Positions 38,301 through 46,456 of a DNA stretch of 64,000 nt are shown here, piece after piece (the first letter of the stretch is position 1; each line of letters opens with the position of its first letter). Source of the DNA: Azospirillum brasilense (GTDB taxonomy: Bacteria > Pseudomonadota > Alphaproteobacteria > Azospirillales > Azospirillaceae). Both the position numbers and the translations under genes were made by a program. The stretch lies in assembly GCF_001315015.1 (NCBI RefSeq), contig NZ_CP012916.1:574001-638000 (forward strand). Direction: 5' to 3'. The notes below the pieces were generated by a model. The model had not been told where the DNA came from. It searched no databases and saw nothing but the letters and a program-made list of their open reading frames with translations.

Positions 38301-38455
38301 GCCTGGACCACCATGGTCTTGATCGTGAAGGCCGGGTCCTCCTCGCGGCCGAGGCGCATGTAGGCCATGCCGCCCGCCACCGTCAGCGAGATGATCAGGT
38401 ACCAGACGAAGGAGCGGTGGCGCAGAGCCCACTCGGAGAGGTTGAAGCCGGTCAT
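35330..38455 (-). CDS. RND efflux pump inner-membrane subunit (AcrB/TriC-like)
   Basis: A 1,041-residue proton-driven efflux permease of normal RND length. It shows the GREEDPAFTIKTMVV start typical of TriC-like members, twelve predicted helices in two blocks, and LLVDDAMITVEMM in the fourth helix with the proton-relay aspartates. It overlaps the preceding membrane-fusion lipoprotein gene by 4 bases. Two adaptor genes precede it, as in the TriABC pump, where both adaptors are needed. No outer-membrane channel gene is present nearby, so a TolC-type protein encoded elsewhere is assumed. Confidence 0.93.
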   Translation of the reverse strand: MTGFNLSEWALRHRSFVWYLIISLTVAGGMAYMRLGREEDPAFTIKTMVVQANWPGATIEDTMKLVTDPIEKKLEEIPYLDYVKSYTKPGISVVYVNLKDYTPAEAVPDLWYQVRKKIADMKSTLPQGVQGPAFNDEFGDTFGTVFAFTADGFSYRELKDYAETARADLMRVPDVGKIQFVGVQNERIYLDFSTRKLAAMGIDREQVIAELQAQNAVAPAGVVQAGDEKISVRVSGAFTSEDSLRAISLRANDKFYRLADLADIRRGYADPPSPLFRYNGEPAIGMIISMAAGGNVLTFGEGIRERMRQVEANLPVGIGVHLVANQSVVVEESVAGFTKALKEAVVIVLVVSFISLGLRAGLVVATSIPLVLGMTFIGMEFFDITLQRISLGALIIALGLLVDDAMITVEMMITKLEEGFSLDKAATFAYTSTAFPMLTGTLITVAGFIPIGFAQGGAAEYCFTLFAVVAMALLFSWIVAVLFAPLIGVNVLPKTMKAKHGSEPGRLMRMFRGSLRLAMRARYVVIVATLLLFGLSVFGLRFVQQQFFPASDRPELLVNLTLPQTASIRATEEVVDRFEKVLAADPDVERWSFYIGQGAVRFYLPLDVQLANDYFAQAVVVTKGYKVREAVRARLEKVLNENFSDLNTRVSPLEMGPPVGWPIQYRVSGPDVGEVRAIAARMADTIGTNPYTLLVNYDWNEPSKVVRVDVDQDKARLLGISSKSLNQALNATVSGAAFTQVRDDIYLIDVVAQATNAERSSIETLRNLQIAIPDGRTVPLGEVATMRYDLEQPVVWRRTRLPTITVQADLVPPLQAATVVQQLAPAVDELRRSLPPGYSIEAGGTVENSAKGMASITAVFPIMVFIMLTILMIQLQSFQKLFLVISVAPLGLIGVVAALLPTGTPLGFVAILGVVALIGMIVRNSVIMIAQIDEHLEAGEHPWDAVINATMHRVRPILLTAAAASLGMIPIAPEVFWGPMAYAIIGGLIVATLLTLFFLPALYVAWFRIREPAAEERAKPRYDEAVHPPGPAPTKGVTSGV

Positions 38456-39618
38456 GGTGCCGCCGCCGTTTCGATTTTCTGGTTGAACCGGACCCGCTGG
38501 CCTTCGCTCAGGCTGTGCACGCCCGCGGTGACCACGACGTCGCCGCGGGTCAGTCCCTCGGTGACGATGACCGGGCCATCGGTGTCCCTGGCACCATCCC
38601 TGGGCCGGATCACGACCGGCTGGCGCCGGACGGTCTGGGCCTTCGGGTCGACGAGCCAGACGAAGCTCCGCCCGGCCTCCTCGAACAGCGCCGTTCCCGG
38701 CAGCTCGACCACCGGGGCGGGCGGCTGCTTCAGGCGGCCGACGACGGTCGCGCCGAGGCGCAGGGCGTCAGGCGGGTTGTCCAGCGCGATCCGGACGGTG
38801 TGGGTCCGGGTGACGGGATCGGCCTGGGGCGAGATCTCGCGGACGCGGCCCACCGCCGTGATGTCCGGTGCGCCGGCCAGCGAGACCTCGATCACCGGGT
38901 CCTTCGGCGCCGCCCGGATGCCGGTCTCGGCGACGTTGAAGACGGCTTCGCGCTCCTCCGGCTGGGCAACGCGCACCACCATCTGGCCGGCTTCGACCAC
39001 CTGTCCGGGCTCGGCCCCGATGGTGGTCACCACGCCGTCCCGATCCGCCCGCAGCTCCGTATAGCCGACCCGGTCGCGGGCCGATTGCAGCGCCGCCTGC
39101 GTGGCGACGACCTTGGCGTCGGCGGTGCGCATCGCCAGCAGCGCCGCGTCGTACTGCGCCTGGGGGGCGTTGCCGTTGGCCAGCAGTTCCCGCTTGCGGG
39201 CCTCCTCGTTGCGCGCCTGCATCTGATCGGCCTGCGCGGAGGCGAGATTCGCCTCGGCGGTCCGCAGCGCGTTGCGCTGGTCCTGGTCGTCCAGCCGGGC
39301 CAGCACGTCGCCGGCCTTGACCAGACTGCCGACATCGACCTGTCGCTCGACCAGCTTTCCGGCGATGCGGAAGCCAAGGTCGGCGTCGGCCCGCGCCTCG
39401 ATGGTTCCGGTGGCGGAGCCGCCCATCCGGAAGGTCACCGGCTCCACAGTGATGGTCCGCACCGGGCGGATCACCGGCGCCGCGTCGGCGTGATGGCCGC
39501 CCTGCGGCTGACAGGCCGCCAGTGTCGGGGCCAGGGCCAGCAGCACGATGAGAAGCGGGTTCGTGGTAGGCTGCCGCATGCCTGGGGGCCGCATGGTTGG
39601 TCGCGCGATGCGGGTCAT
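38452..39618 (-). CDS. RND efflux membrane-fusion lipoprotein, second adaptor
   Basis: A 388-residue HlyD-type periplasmic adaptor. A lipoprotein signal ends at the lipobox LAAC near residue 35. The order is: lipoyl half (GFRIAGKLVERQVDVGS), coiled-coil hairpin (about 120-190), second lipoyl half (YTELRADRDGVVTTIGAEPG), beta-barrel and membrane-proximal domain. It overlaps the upstream adaptor gene and the downstream RND gene by 4 bases each. About half its length is recognisably parallel to the first adaptor, so the two arose by duplication and diverged. Confidence 0.92.
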   Translation of the reverse strand: MTRIARPTMRPPGMRQPTTNPLLIVLLALAPTLAACQPQGGHHADAAPVIRPVRTITVEPVTFRMGGSATGTIEARADADLGFRIAGKLVERQVDVGSLVKAGDVLARLDDQDQRNALRTAEANLASAQADQMQARNEEARKRELLANGNAPQAQYDAALLAMRTADAKVVATQAALQSARDRVGYTELRADRDGVVTTIGAEPGQVVEAGQMVVRVAQPEEREAVFNVAETGIRAAPKDPVIEVSLAGAPDITAVGRVREISPQADPVTRTHTVRIALDNPPDALRLGATVVGRLKQPPAPVVELPGTALFEEAGRSFVWLVDPKAQTVRRQPVVIRPRDGARDTDGPVIVTEGLTRGDVVVTAGVHSLSEGQRVRFNQKIETAAAP

Positions 39619-40727
39619 GCGCCGCTCCCCTGCTTGATGGTGACCTTCTGGTCCGGCCGCAGCTTCTGGACGCCGCCGATCACCACCAGATCGCCATCGC
39701 TGAGGCCGCTGGAGACGGTGACCGTGCCGGTGTCGTATTGCAGCACGGAGACGGGACGCAGGCTCACCGTGTCGGCCGGCCTCGCCACGACCCAGACCGC
39801 CGGTTTTCCATTCTCCGTCTGGAACAGCGCCGAGGACGGCAGATTGACCACCGGCCGCGCCGGCAGCTTGGCCCGTCCGACGACGGAGGAGCCGAGCAGG
39901 AAGGCGTCGGGGGCGTTGGGCAGGGAAACCTTCACGGTGTAGGTCCGGGTCACCGGGTCGACCCCCGGAGACACCTCGCGGATCGTTCCCTCGGTGACGG
40001 CTTTCGCATCGTTGACGAGCCGCACCTCGACCGTCGGCAGGCCCTCCCGTCCTTCCAGCCGGATGCTGGCGCCCGGCACCTGGAAGACCGCCTCCCGCTC
40101 TCCCGGATCGGCCAGCCGCAACACCGTCTGGCCGACGGCGACCACTTGCCCGGGCTCCGCCATCTTCGCGGTGATGACCCCGTCGCGGTCGGCGCGCAGT
40201 TCGGTGTAGGACAGCGTGTCGCGGGCCGAGCCCAGCTGCGCCTCGGCGGAGTTCAGCTCGGCCTGCGCCTGCTGGTAGCGCTTCAGGGCGTTGTCGTACT
40301 GGACCCGGGTGGTAAAGCCGTTGGCGAGCAGGGAGCGCTGGCGCTCCTCCTGCGTCCGGCTCTGCTCGACGGCGGCGCGCGCTGCCGCCACGTCGGATTC
40401 GGCGGACCTCACGGCGTTGGTCTGGTCCTGGTTGTCCAGCCGCGCCAGCAGTTGCCCGGACGTGACCGCCTGCCCGACGTCCACCAGCCGCTCGACCACC
40501 TTGCCGCCGACGCGAAAGCCGAGGTTGCTCTCGTGGCGGGCCTGGATTTCACCGGTCAGCGCGGCGGTGCGGTCGAACTGGCTCACCTGCACCGGCAGGG
40601 CGCGGATCAGCGTCGCCTCGGCCGGCGGCGGTGTCGGCTGCTCGCAGCCGAGAAGCAGGAGGCCGGCGAGGATCACCGATCTGGATGACCCGAGCCCGAA
40701 TGACCCAAACCCGGATAGCCAGGACAT
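39615..40727 (-). CDS. RND efflux membrane-fusion lipoprotein, first adaptor
   Basis: A 370-residue HlyD-type adaptor with lipobox LLGC near residue 28. It shares YTELRADRDGV with the second adaptor and has the same domain order (lipoyl, hairpin, lipoyl, beta-barrel). GGAGAGAGG lies upstream of ATG 40727. It is the first gene of the pump group and follows the acetate kinase gene by 27 bases, which suggests co-transcription with pta-ackA. Confidence 0.92.
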   Translation of the reverse strand: MSWLSGFGSFGLGSSRSVILAGLLLLGCEQPTPPPAEATLIRALPVQVSQFDRTAALTGEIQARHESNLGFRVGGKVVERLVDVGQAVTSGQLLARLDNQDQTNAVRSAESDVAAARAAVEQSRTQEERQRSLLANGFTTRVQYDNALKRYQQAQAELNSAEAQLGSARDTLSYTELRADRDGVITAKMAEPGQVVAVGQTVLRLADPGEREAVFQVPGASIRLEGREGLPTVEVRLVNDAKAVTEGTIREVSPGVDPVTRTYTVKVSLPNAPDAFLLGSSVVGRAKLPARPVVNLPSSALFQTENGKPAVWVVARPADTVSLRPVSVLQYDTGTVTVSSGLSDGDLVVIGGVQKLRPDQKVTIKQGSGA

Positions 40728-40754
40728 GATGCCTCTCTCCTTCTCGGGTCCGTG

Positions 40755-41942
40755 TCAGGCGGAGCGGTGGCGGCGGAGGATGGCGCGGGTGTGGAGCGCG
40801 ATCATCCGTTCCTCGTCGGTCGGGATGACGCAGCCCTTGACCCGGCTGTCCGGCGTCGTGATGCACAGCGCGTTCGCGGCGTTGGCCGCCTCGTCGAGAA
40901 CGAAGCCGAGCCAGCGCGCCCGCTCCGCGATGGCCTTGCGGATGGCCGGCGCCCGTTCGCCGATGCCGGCCGTGAACACGAGCCCGTCGATGCCCCCCAT
41001 GGCGGCGGCCAGCGTCCCGATGGCGAGGCTCGCCCGGTAGACGAAGCAGTCCAGCGCAAGCCTGGCCCGCGGATCGGTGCTGGCCAGCAGGTCGCGGACA
41101 TCGTTGCTGATGCCGGACAGCCCCTTCAGCCCGCAGTCGTGGTAGAGCAGCCGTTCGATGGCGCGGGCGTCCATGCCCTTGTCCATCAGGTAGAGGACCA
41201 CGCCGGGGTCCAACTGTCCCGGCCGCGTGCCCATCGGCAGCCCGTCCAGCGCGGTGAAGCCCATGGTGCTGTCCACGCTGCCCCCGTCCCGGATGGCGCA
41301 CATGCTGGCCCCGCTGCCGAGATGCGCGACGACGACCCGCCCACCGGCGATCCCGGGGGCGAGGTCCGGCAGACGCCCGGCGATGTATTCGTAGCTCAAG
41401 CCATGAAAGCCGTAGCGTCGCACGCCATCCCGGTGGAGGGCCTCCGGGATGGCGTAGCGGTCGGCCAACTCGGAATGGTGCCGGTGAAAGGCCGTGTCGA
41501 AGCAAGCCACCTGAAGCACGTCCGGCAAGAGTTTCCGGATCGCCCGGATCGGCGCCAGATTGTTCGGCTGGTGGAGCGGGGCGAGCGGAACGTAGGTCTC
41601 CAGCGTGCCGATCACCGCGTCGTCCACCGCCACATGGCTGTCGTAGGCCGGCCCGCCGTGAACCACCCGATGCCCGACCGCCACGGGCATGGCACCGCCC
41701 AGCCGCTCCCGCAGCCACGCGCCGAGAAAGGCCAGCGCGCCGGGTACCCCGTCACCGCATTCGGCCGGCAAGGGAAGACTGCCGTCCTGACCAACCAGCC
41801 GGGGCGTCGTGCCGATCCCCTCGATCTGGCCGCGCAGGCGCACCGGCAGCGTCCCGTCCGCCGCATCGAACAGCTGGAACTTGATGCTGGAGGAACCGGC
41901 GTTGATGACCAGGATCGTCTCGCTGATGGTCGTCTCGGTCAT
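40755..41942 (-). CDS. ackA: Acetate kinase
   Basis: A 395-residue enzyme interconverting acetyl phosphate plus ADP with acetate plus ATP. Visible signatures are VINAGSSSIKFQLF at 12-25, GHRVVHGG, RRYGFHGLSYEY, VVAHLGSGASMCAI with the following STMGFTALDGLPMGTRPG, and FTAGIGE. The length matches the family. It is 7 bases downstream of the phosphotransacetylase gene, forming the usual Pta-AckA pair for acetyl-phosphate and ATP production. AAGGGGTGA precedes the ATG. Confidence 0.96.
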   Translation of the reverse strand: MTETTISETILVINAGSSSIKFQLFDAADGTLPVRLRGQIEGIGTTPRLVGQDGSLPLPAECGDGVPGALAFLGAWLRERLGGAMPVAVGHRVVHGGPAYDSHVAVDDAVIGTLETYVPLAPLHQPNNLAPIRAIRKLLPDVLQVACFDTAFHRHHSELADRYAIPEALHRDGVRRYGFHGLSYEYIAGRLPDLAPGIAGGRVVVAHLGSGASMCAIRDGGSVDSTMGFTALDGLPMGTRPGQLDPGVVLYLMDKGMDARAIERLLYHDCGLKGLSGISNDVRDLLASTDPRARLALDCFVYRASLAIGTLAAAMGGIDGLVFTAGIGERAPAIRKAIAERARWLGFVLDEAANAANALCITTPDSRVKGCVIPTDEERMIALHTRAILRRHRSA

Positions 41943-41949
41943 GGCGGCA

Positions 41950-42909
41950 TCACCCCTTCACCGGCTGCTCGATCCGCTGCCGGTGCGCGTACAGCGCCGC
42001 CACGGCGCAAGAAGCCATGCGCGTCATGACGCTGTCGGCCCGGCTGGTCAGCACGATGGGCACCCGCGCGCCCAACACGATGCCGGCGGCATCGGCGTTC
42101 GCCAGGAAGGTCAGGTTCTTGGCAAGCATGTTGCCCGCCTCCAGATCCGGCACGACGAGAATGTCGGCCTGCCCGGCGACCGGGGAGGCGATGCCCTTGA
42201 TCCTCACCGCTTCGGGGCTGATGGCGTTGTCAAGCGCCAGCGGCCCGTCCAACAGGCCGCCGGTGATCTGCCCCCGGTCGGCCATCTTGCACAGAGCGCC
42301 GGCCTCCACGGTGGAGGGGATCTTTGGGTTGATGGTCTCGACCGCCGACAGGATCGCCACCTTCGGCTGGGGGTTCCCCAGCGCCTGCGCCAGATCGATG
42401 GCGTTCTGGATGATGTCGCGCTTGTCCTCCAGGGTCGGCGCGATGTTCACCGCGGCGTCGGTGATGAACAGCGGCTTGCCGTAGGTCGGCACGTCCATGA
42501 TGAAGACGTGGCTGATGCGCCGCTCCGTCCGCAGCCCGCTGTCCTTCCTGGCCACCTCGCGCAGCAGTTCGTCCGTGTGCAGGCTTCCCTTCATGAGAAG
42601 CTGCGCACGCCCCTGGCGCACCAGTTCCACCGCCGTGGCGGCGGCGGCGTGGCTGTGCGGCACGTCCACGATCTCGTATGGGGCGATGTCGAGGCCGGAC
42701 TCGTCCGCCACGGCCCGGATGCGCGCGGCCGGACCGATCAGGATCGGCGTGATGAAGCCCTGTCGGGCCGCGTCGACGGCACCGCCCAGGGACGAGGCGT
42801 CACAAGGGTGCGCCACCGCCGTGGGGATGGGGGAGATGTCGCGGCAGGCGGCGACCAGCCGTTCGTACTTCTCATGCCGTTGCGGGGACGGTGGCTGGCT
42901 ACCGGCCAT
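41950..42909 (-). CDS. pta: Phosphate acetyltransferase (PTA/PTB family)
   Basis: A 319-residue enzyme of the phosphate acetyl/butyryltransferase family, corresponding to the catalytic domain alone (no long regulatory N-terminus and no enoyl-CoA-hydratase domain). LLMKGSLHTDELLREV, VFIMDVPTYGKPLFITDAAVNI and GLLDGPLALDNAIS are characteristic. With the adjacent acetate kinase it converts acetyl-CoA to acetate and ATP. GAGGAGGGAACGCC before ATG 42909 is strong. The preceding small gene ends 12 bases upstream. Confidence 0.92.
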   Translation of the reverse strand: MAGSQPPSPQRHEKYERLVAACRDISPIPTAVAHPCDASSLGGAVDAARQGFITPILIGPAARIRAVADESGLDIAPYEIVDVPHSHAAAATAVELVRQGRAQLLMKGSLHTDELLREVARKDSGLRTERRISHVFIMDVPTYGKPLFITDAAVNIAPTLEDKRDIIQNAIDLAQALGNPQPKVAILSAVETINPKIPSTVEAGALCKMADRGQITGGLLDGPLALDNAISPEAVRIKGIASPVAGQADILVVPDLEAGNMLAKNLTFLANADAAGIVLGARVPIVLTSRADSVMTRMASCAVAALYAHRQRIEQPVKG

Positions 42910-42921
42910 GGCGTTCCCTCC

Positions 42922-43398
42922 TCACCAGCGCAGATACAGCCCGACGTCCCCCGGCATGCCACCGGGATAGTCCAGGATCTGCGCCCGCAGCTTGTAACCC
43001 TTCGCCCTCAAATTCTTGTCGAAGACCTCGTAGGCTTCGCGGGCGAAGCCGGTCAGGGAATTCGGCCAGTCCGGCTCAAAATTGTTGATCGCCCGGCCAC
43101 CGTCGGTGCAGTAGCTGCTCGGGAAGCGCGCCACCTGGATTTCCTTCACGCCGCGCGACGCGGCGTCGCGCACCGCGCGCGTGAACCGCTCCTTGGCGTC
43201 AGGGCGGATGTGCTGGTTCATGAAGGCTTCGCGGACGGTGTCCTGTTCCTTCATGTGCTTCTTTTCCCGCTCCAGGGCTTCCTGGAGCAGGGCCATTTCG
43301 TGCTCCTCGCCGAGCTTCCGGAGTTCGTCGGGCGAGATCAGATCGTCACCGATGTCGGGGGTGGCCGCGGCCGCCCTGGTCTGGTCCATGTTGCTCAT
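42922..43398 (-). CDS. Small unknown protein between DUF3141 and pta genes
   Basis: A 158-residue soluble protein I cannot name. The first half is charged and helical (LRKLGEEHEMALLQEALERE near 27-46, probable coiled coil). The second half contains EIQVARFPSSYCTDGGRAIN and ends with DYPGGMPGDVGLYLRW, which look like conserved folded segments. AGGGGAACGCGTC precedes ATG 43398. Its place in the DUF3141-pta-ackA block implies a linked function. Confidence 0.8.
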   Translation of the reverse strand: MSNMDQTRAAAATPDIGDDLISPDELRKLGEEHEMALLQEALEREKKHMKEQDTVREAFMNQHIRPDAKERFTRAVRDAASRGVKEIQVARFPSSYCTDGGRAINNFEPDWPNSLTGFAREAYEVFDKNLRAKGYKLRAQILDYPGGMPGDVGLYLRW

Positions 43399-43447
43399 GA
43401 CGCGTTCCCCTTGTTGCTTGTCAGCCTCTTGTCTCGACACCGCGGGT

Positions 43448-45946
43448 TCACTTGGCCTTCGCGGTGCCCATCGTCCTGGGCGGCGCGTCCGCCCGGCTGA
43501 TGTCGGAGGCGGCCTTGGCCAACGACACTCCGCCGGCCCCGGGCAGCACGCGCAGGGGCGGCTCGCGCCCGGCCTCGATGCGCTCCTCCTTGTCGTGCAG
43601 AAGGGCGTCCACCTGCCGCAGGCGGGCACGCTGGTCGGAAGTCAGCGGTCCTGAGGCCTCCAGAACACGTTCCGCCAGCGCCATCACCTCCTTGCGCTCC
43701 TTCTCGCCGGGCAGCAGCTTGGGCAGCGCGCTCATCGCCGCGGCTTCATCCATCAGCATCAGGAAGACCTGCTCGCGGAAGACCGCGCGGACGGCATCCA
43801 CGGACAACTGCTGGGTGCCGGGATGCTCCTCGCGGATTTTCCGCAGCATCTGGAAGGCACGCTCGTCGAGGGCGCCTTCGCCGCGCCGCGCGTGGATCAG
43901 GATGCGGAACAGCGCCTCCCGCACCCCGCCTTCCGCGACGCGGCCCATGATCTCGGCCATCCGCTTCTCGACCAGGGCTTCGAACGCCTCGTCGCGGATG
44001 TGCGGTGGCCGCGCGTCTTCGCCCGGTGCGGCCAGCCCGACCAGAGCCTGAAGGAGCGGCGCGTTGTAGAGGCCCATGAACAGGCGCTCGACGGCGCCGT
44101 CCCGCGCGTCCCGCCAGCGGTCGAGCCCCTGCACGATCTCGTCCGAGACGCGGTTCTGCGCGCTCAGGTACGGGTTGTCCGGGCTCACCGGGCGGCGGTG
44201 CTCGCGCACCCAGTCGGCCATGGGGCCGACCGGCGCCATGAAGGGGTTGAGGTGCGAGAACAGGTAATATTGGCTGCGCGCCGGATTCATCATCCGCAGC
44301 CATTCGGCGAAGGGCTCGTTGACGGTCGCCTGGATCGAGGGCCGGGCGAAGGTGGCGTACAGACCCTTGTTGATGTCCGAGATACGGGCCACCGCGGCGA
44401 AGCGCCGGTCGTCCTCCGGCGTGTTGCCGCCAAGCCCGCGGATGTCGTCGAGCGTGCGCGGCTCGAACCGAGTCACGTAATCGCCCGCGACCAGATCGGC
44501 GCCGGGGACGTTCGGGTCCTTCGGCTGAAGAATCATCTCGTAGAGACCGGGCGGCAGCAGGTCGATGAAGTCGATGTTCTCGACGAACTCCGACGTTTCC
44601 TTGCGGGCGACACGGCCGGACACGAAGATGCCCAGGTGCCCGATGTCGTGATGGAGGTTGTAGACGATGGTCTGCTCGTGGGCCCGGATGTCCTCGACGT
44701 CGCTGTAGAGATCGAGGATCCAGCCCAACGCCTGTTGCGGCGGCGTGATGTTGTCGCCGAAGGACGCGAAGACGAGGATGGGGGAGCGGATGTTGCGCAG
44801 ATCCAGCCGGCGCCCGTTCCTGACGATGCCGCCGCTGGTCATCTTGTTGCCGACGAACAGCTCGTCGGTGATGGCCTCGATCTCCTCCCCGTTCATGAGA
44901 AAGAAGCCGCTCCACCACTTTTCGAATTCAAGGTACCGGTCCGCTTCCGTGTCGATATGGGCGTACAGGTTGTACGCCTTCTTCCAATAGGTGTTGGCCG
45001 GGTCCAGCTTCTCGAAGTTGCCGACCAGATGCGCCCCGTCGAAGCGGCCGTTGCCGAGGTCGCTGGCCAGAGCGGCGAGCCACGCGCCGCCATAGAGGCC
45101 GCCGAGGTAGCGCATCGGGTTCCGCCCTTTCACGCCGGCCCAATAGGACAGCGGAGAGCCCGCGATGATGATCGGCCCCATCAGGTCGGGCCGGACCGCG
45201 CTCAGCGCCATCACCGCCCAGCCGGCCTGGCAATTGCCGATGACGCACGGCTTGCCGCCCACGCCGTCGTGCAGTTTTCCGACATGCTCGATGAAGAAGG
45301 CCTCAGCCTCCCCGACGTCGGCGAGGGTCTGGCCCGGCTCCGGCTCAGGATGGAAACCGATGAAATAGCAGGGGTGGCCGGCGCGCAGAGCGGCGCCGAT
45401 CTGGCTGTCGGGCTTGAAGCCGCCGATTCCTGGACCGTGGCCGGCGCGCGGATCGACGATCACGAACGGACGCTTGGCCGGGTCCGTGCCGACGGCGGGG
45501 TCCGGCAGGATGTGAAGCAGCATGTAATTGCACGGCCGCTTCAGCTTCCGCCCTTCCATCACGACCTCGTACGGGAAGGACAGGACGGGCGGCTTTCCTT
45601 TATCGGCATGGTTCATGAACTGGTCGCCGCGCCGCCGCAAGACATCCAGAAACAGGACCCAACGCTGCATGGCATCGACGCCGTAGTCGACGGCGTCCTG
45701 AAACGGGTTGGGAAGGTTGAAAGGGTTGGGGAAAGTCGGCATTGGCCAACCATCAGCACCTTTCCCGGCCGCCGTCTCTTCGACCGGCTTTGCTCCAGCC
45801 GGCTTCGCTCCCGTTGACTTTACTGCGGTCCCGTTTTCTGCGGGTTCGACGAAAGGGCCAAGAAAGGGAAATGCCGCGGTCCAGGCGGAAAACCAGCTTG
45901 CCAAAGGCTGCTGTTCCGTCAGGGGACGCACCCGCCGATTTTTCAT
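43448..45946 (-). CDS. DUF3141 protein with PhaC-like alpha/beta-hydrolase domain
   Basis: An 832-residue protein of the DUF3141 family. A Pro/Ala-rich N-terminal stretch (about 1-75, with a short AKP repeat) is followed by an alpha/beta-hydrolase domain at about 130-400. VIGNCQAGWAVMALS is a PhaC-like lipase box with Cys as nucleophile but Ala where PhaC has Gly; ASFGDNITPPQQAL and HHDIGHLGIFVSG supply the matching Asp and His. The C-terminal 350 residues are helical and family-specific. A link to hydroxyalkanoate or acyl-CoA chemistry is inferred. GAGGACATGTG precedes ATG 45946. It heads a nine-gene minus-strand block. Confidence 0.88.
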   Translation of the reverse strand: MKNRRVRPLTEQQPLASWFSAWTAAFPFLGPFVEPAENGTAVKSTGAKPAGAKPVEETAAGKGADGWPMPTFPNPFNLPNPFQDAVDYGVDAMQRWVLFLDVLRRRGDQFMNHADKGKPPVLSFPYEVVMEGRKLKRPCNYMLLHILPDPAVGTDPAKRPFVIVDPRAGHGPGIGGFKPDSQIGAALRAGHPCYFIGFHPEPEPGQTLADVGEAEAFFIEHVGKLHDGVGGKPCVIGNCQAGWAVMALSAVRPDLMGPIIIAGSPLSYWAGVKGRNPMRYLGGLYGGAWLAALASDLGNGRFDGAHLVGNFEKLDPANTYWKKAYNLYAHIDTEADRYLEFEKWWSGFFLMNGEEIEAITDELFVGNKMTSGGIVRNGRRLDLRNIRSPILVFASFGDNITPPQQALGWILDLYSDVEDIRAHEQTIVYNLHHDIGHLGIFVSGRVARKETSEFVENIDFIDLLPPGLYEMILQPKDPNVPGADLVAGDYVTRFEPRTLDDIRGLGGNTPEDDRRFAAVARISDINKGLYATFARPSIQATVNEPFAEWLRMMNPARSQYYLFSHLNPFMAPVGPMADWVREHRRPVSPDNPYLSAQNRVSDEIVQGLDRWRDARDGAVERLFMGLYNAPLLQALVGLAAPGEDARPPHIRDEAFEALVEKRMAEIMGRVAEGGVREALFRILIHARRGEGALDERAFQMLRKIREEHPGTQQLSVDAVRAVFREQVFLMLMDEAAAMSALPKLLPGEKERKEVMALAERVLEASGPLTSDQRARLRQVDALLHDKEERIEAGREPPLRVLPGAGGVSLAKAASDISRADAPPRTMGTAKAK

Positions 45947-46169
45947 CACATGTCCTCTTTGGCTGTACGCTCCTGCGCCGGCTGTGCGTTCGCTGTGCCG
46001 GCAGGATTCTTTTGCATCCGCGAAGACGTTGCGACGCCGGCGCTGCGGATACAGACCCATGCGGATACCGACCCATGATGAGAACGTGAGGGGCCAAGGC
46101 GCTGGCTTTAGACACGGGAAATACTGCACCGCATCATCCGCAGCGTTGAAGCATGCAACAGTTGGTACT

Positions 46170-46182
46170 GTTACCGTATCAG
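46170..46182 (-). promoter_or_regulatory. TACCGTA motif upstream of the DUF3141-pta-ackA block
   Basis: GTTACCGTATCAG on the + strand (ATACGGTAAC on the coding strand), about 224 bases upstream of the DUF3141 start. It is one of at least seven copies of an N-TACCGTA-N palindromic core in the intergenic DNA between 46 and 58.4 kb. Confidence 0.55.
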
Positions 46183-46433
46183 ACCGCGTTCCCCTGGTGG
46201 GTCATCTCTGGAACACTGCGGCGCCACCGTGTCCCAGAGGGGATTTGGACTTTGGATTTTCCGTGAATAAAATTCGGATTTTTGGAAATCCAACCCAGCG
46301 TACTTTTATAAGATATTTATTAATAATCCTTTATGATTTTTTTTCCAATAAGCAATAAGGCGCCCTGTAAGGGGGTAAATTCTGTTCGGTCATCGGTATT
46401 TCGAACAGAGAATGCCCCTCTTCACATGACCGA

Positions 46434-46456
46434 TACGGTGGGCGTTACCGTAGCAT
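46434..46456 (+). promoter_or_regulatory. Paired TACGGT/ACCGTA motif upstream of the Rap1a-like gene
   Basis: TACGGT (46434-46439) and ACCGTA (46447-46452) face each other with 7 bases between them, and the right half is part of CGTTACCGTAGCAT (46443-46456). That 14-base string recurs exactly at 58357-58370. The motif ends 205 bases before the Rap1a-like start. Confidence 0.6.

Noticed and set aside
35222..39064. A 1,280-codon + strand open frame opposite the RND pump
   Set aside because: Its translation is Arg/His/Asp-rich low complexity, while the minus strand encodes a complete RND protein.
46381..46409. TCTGTTCG/CGAACAGA dyad as a LexA (SOS) box
   Set aside because: Alphaproteobacterial LexA sites are direct repeats of the GAAC-N7-GAAC kind; this is an inverted repeat with a 13-base spacer.
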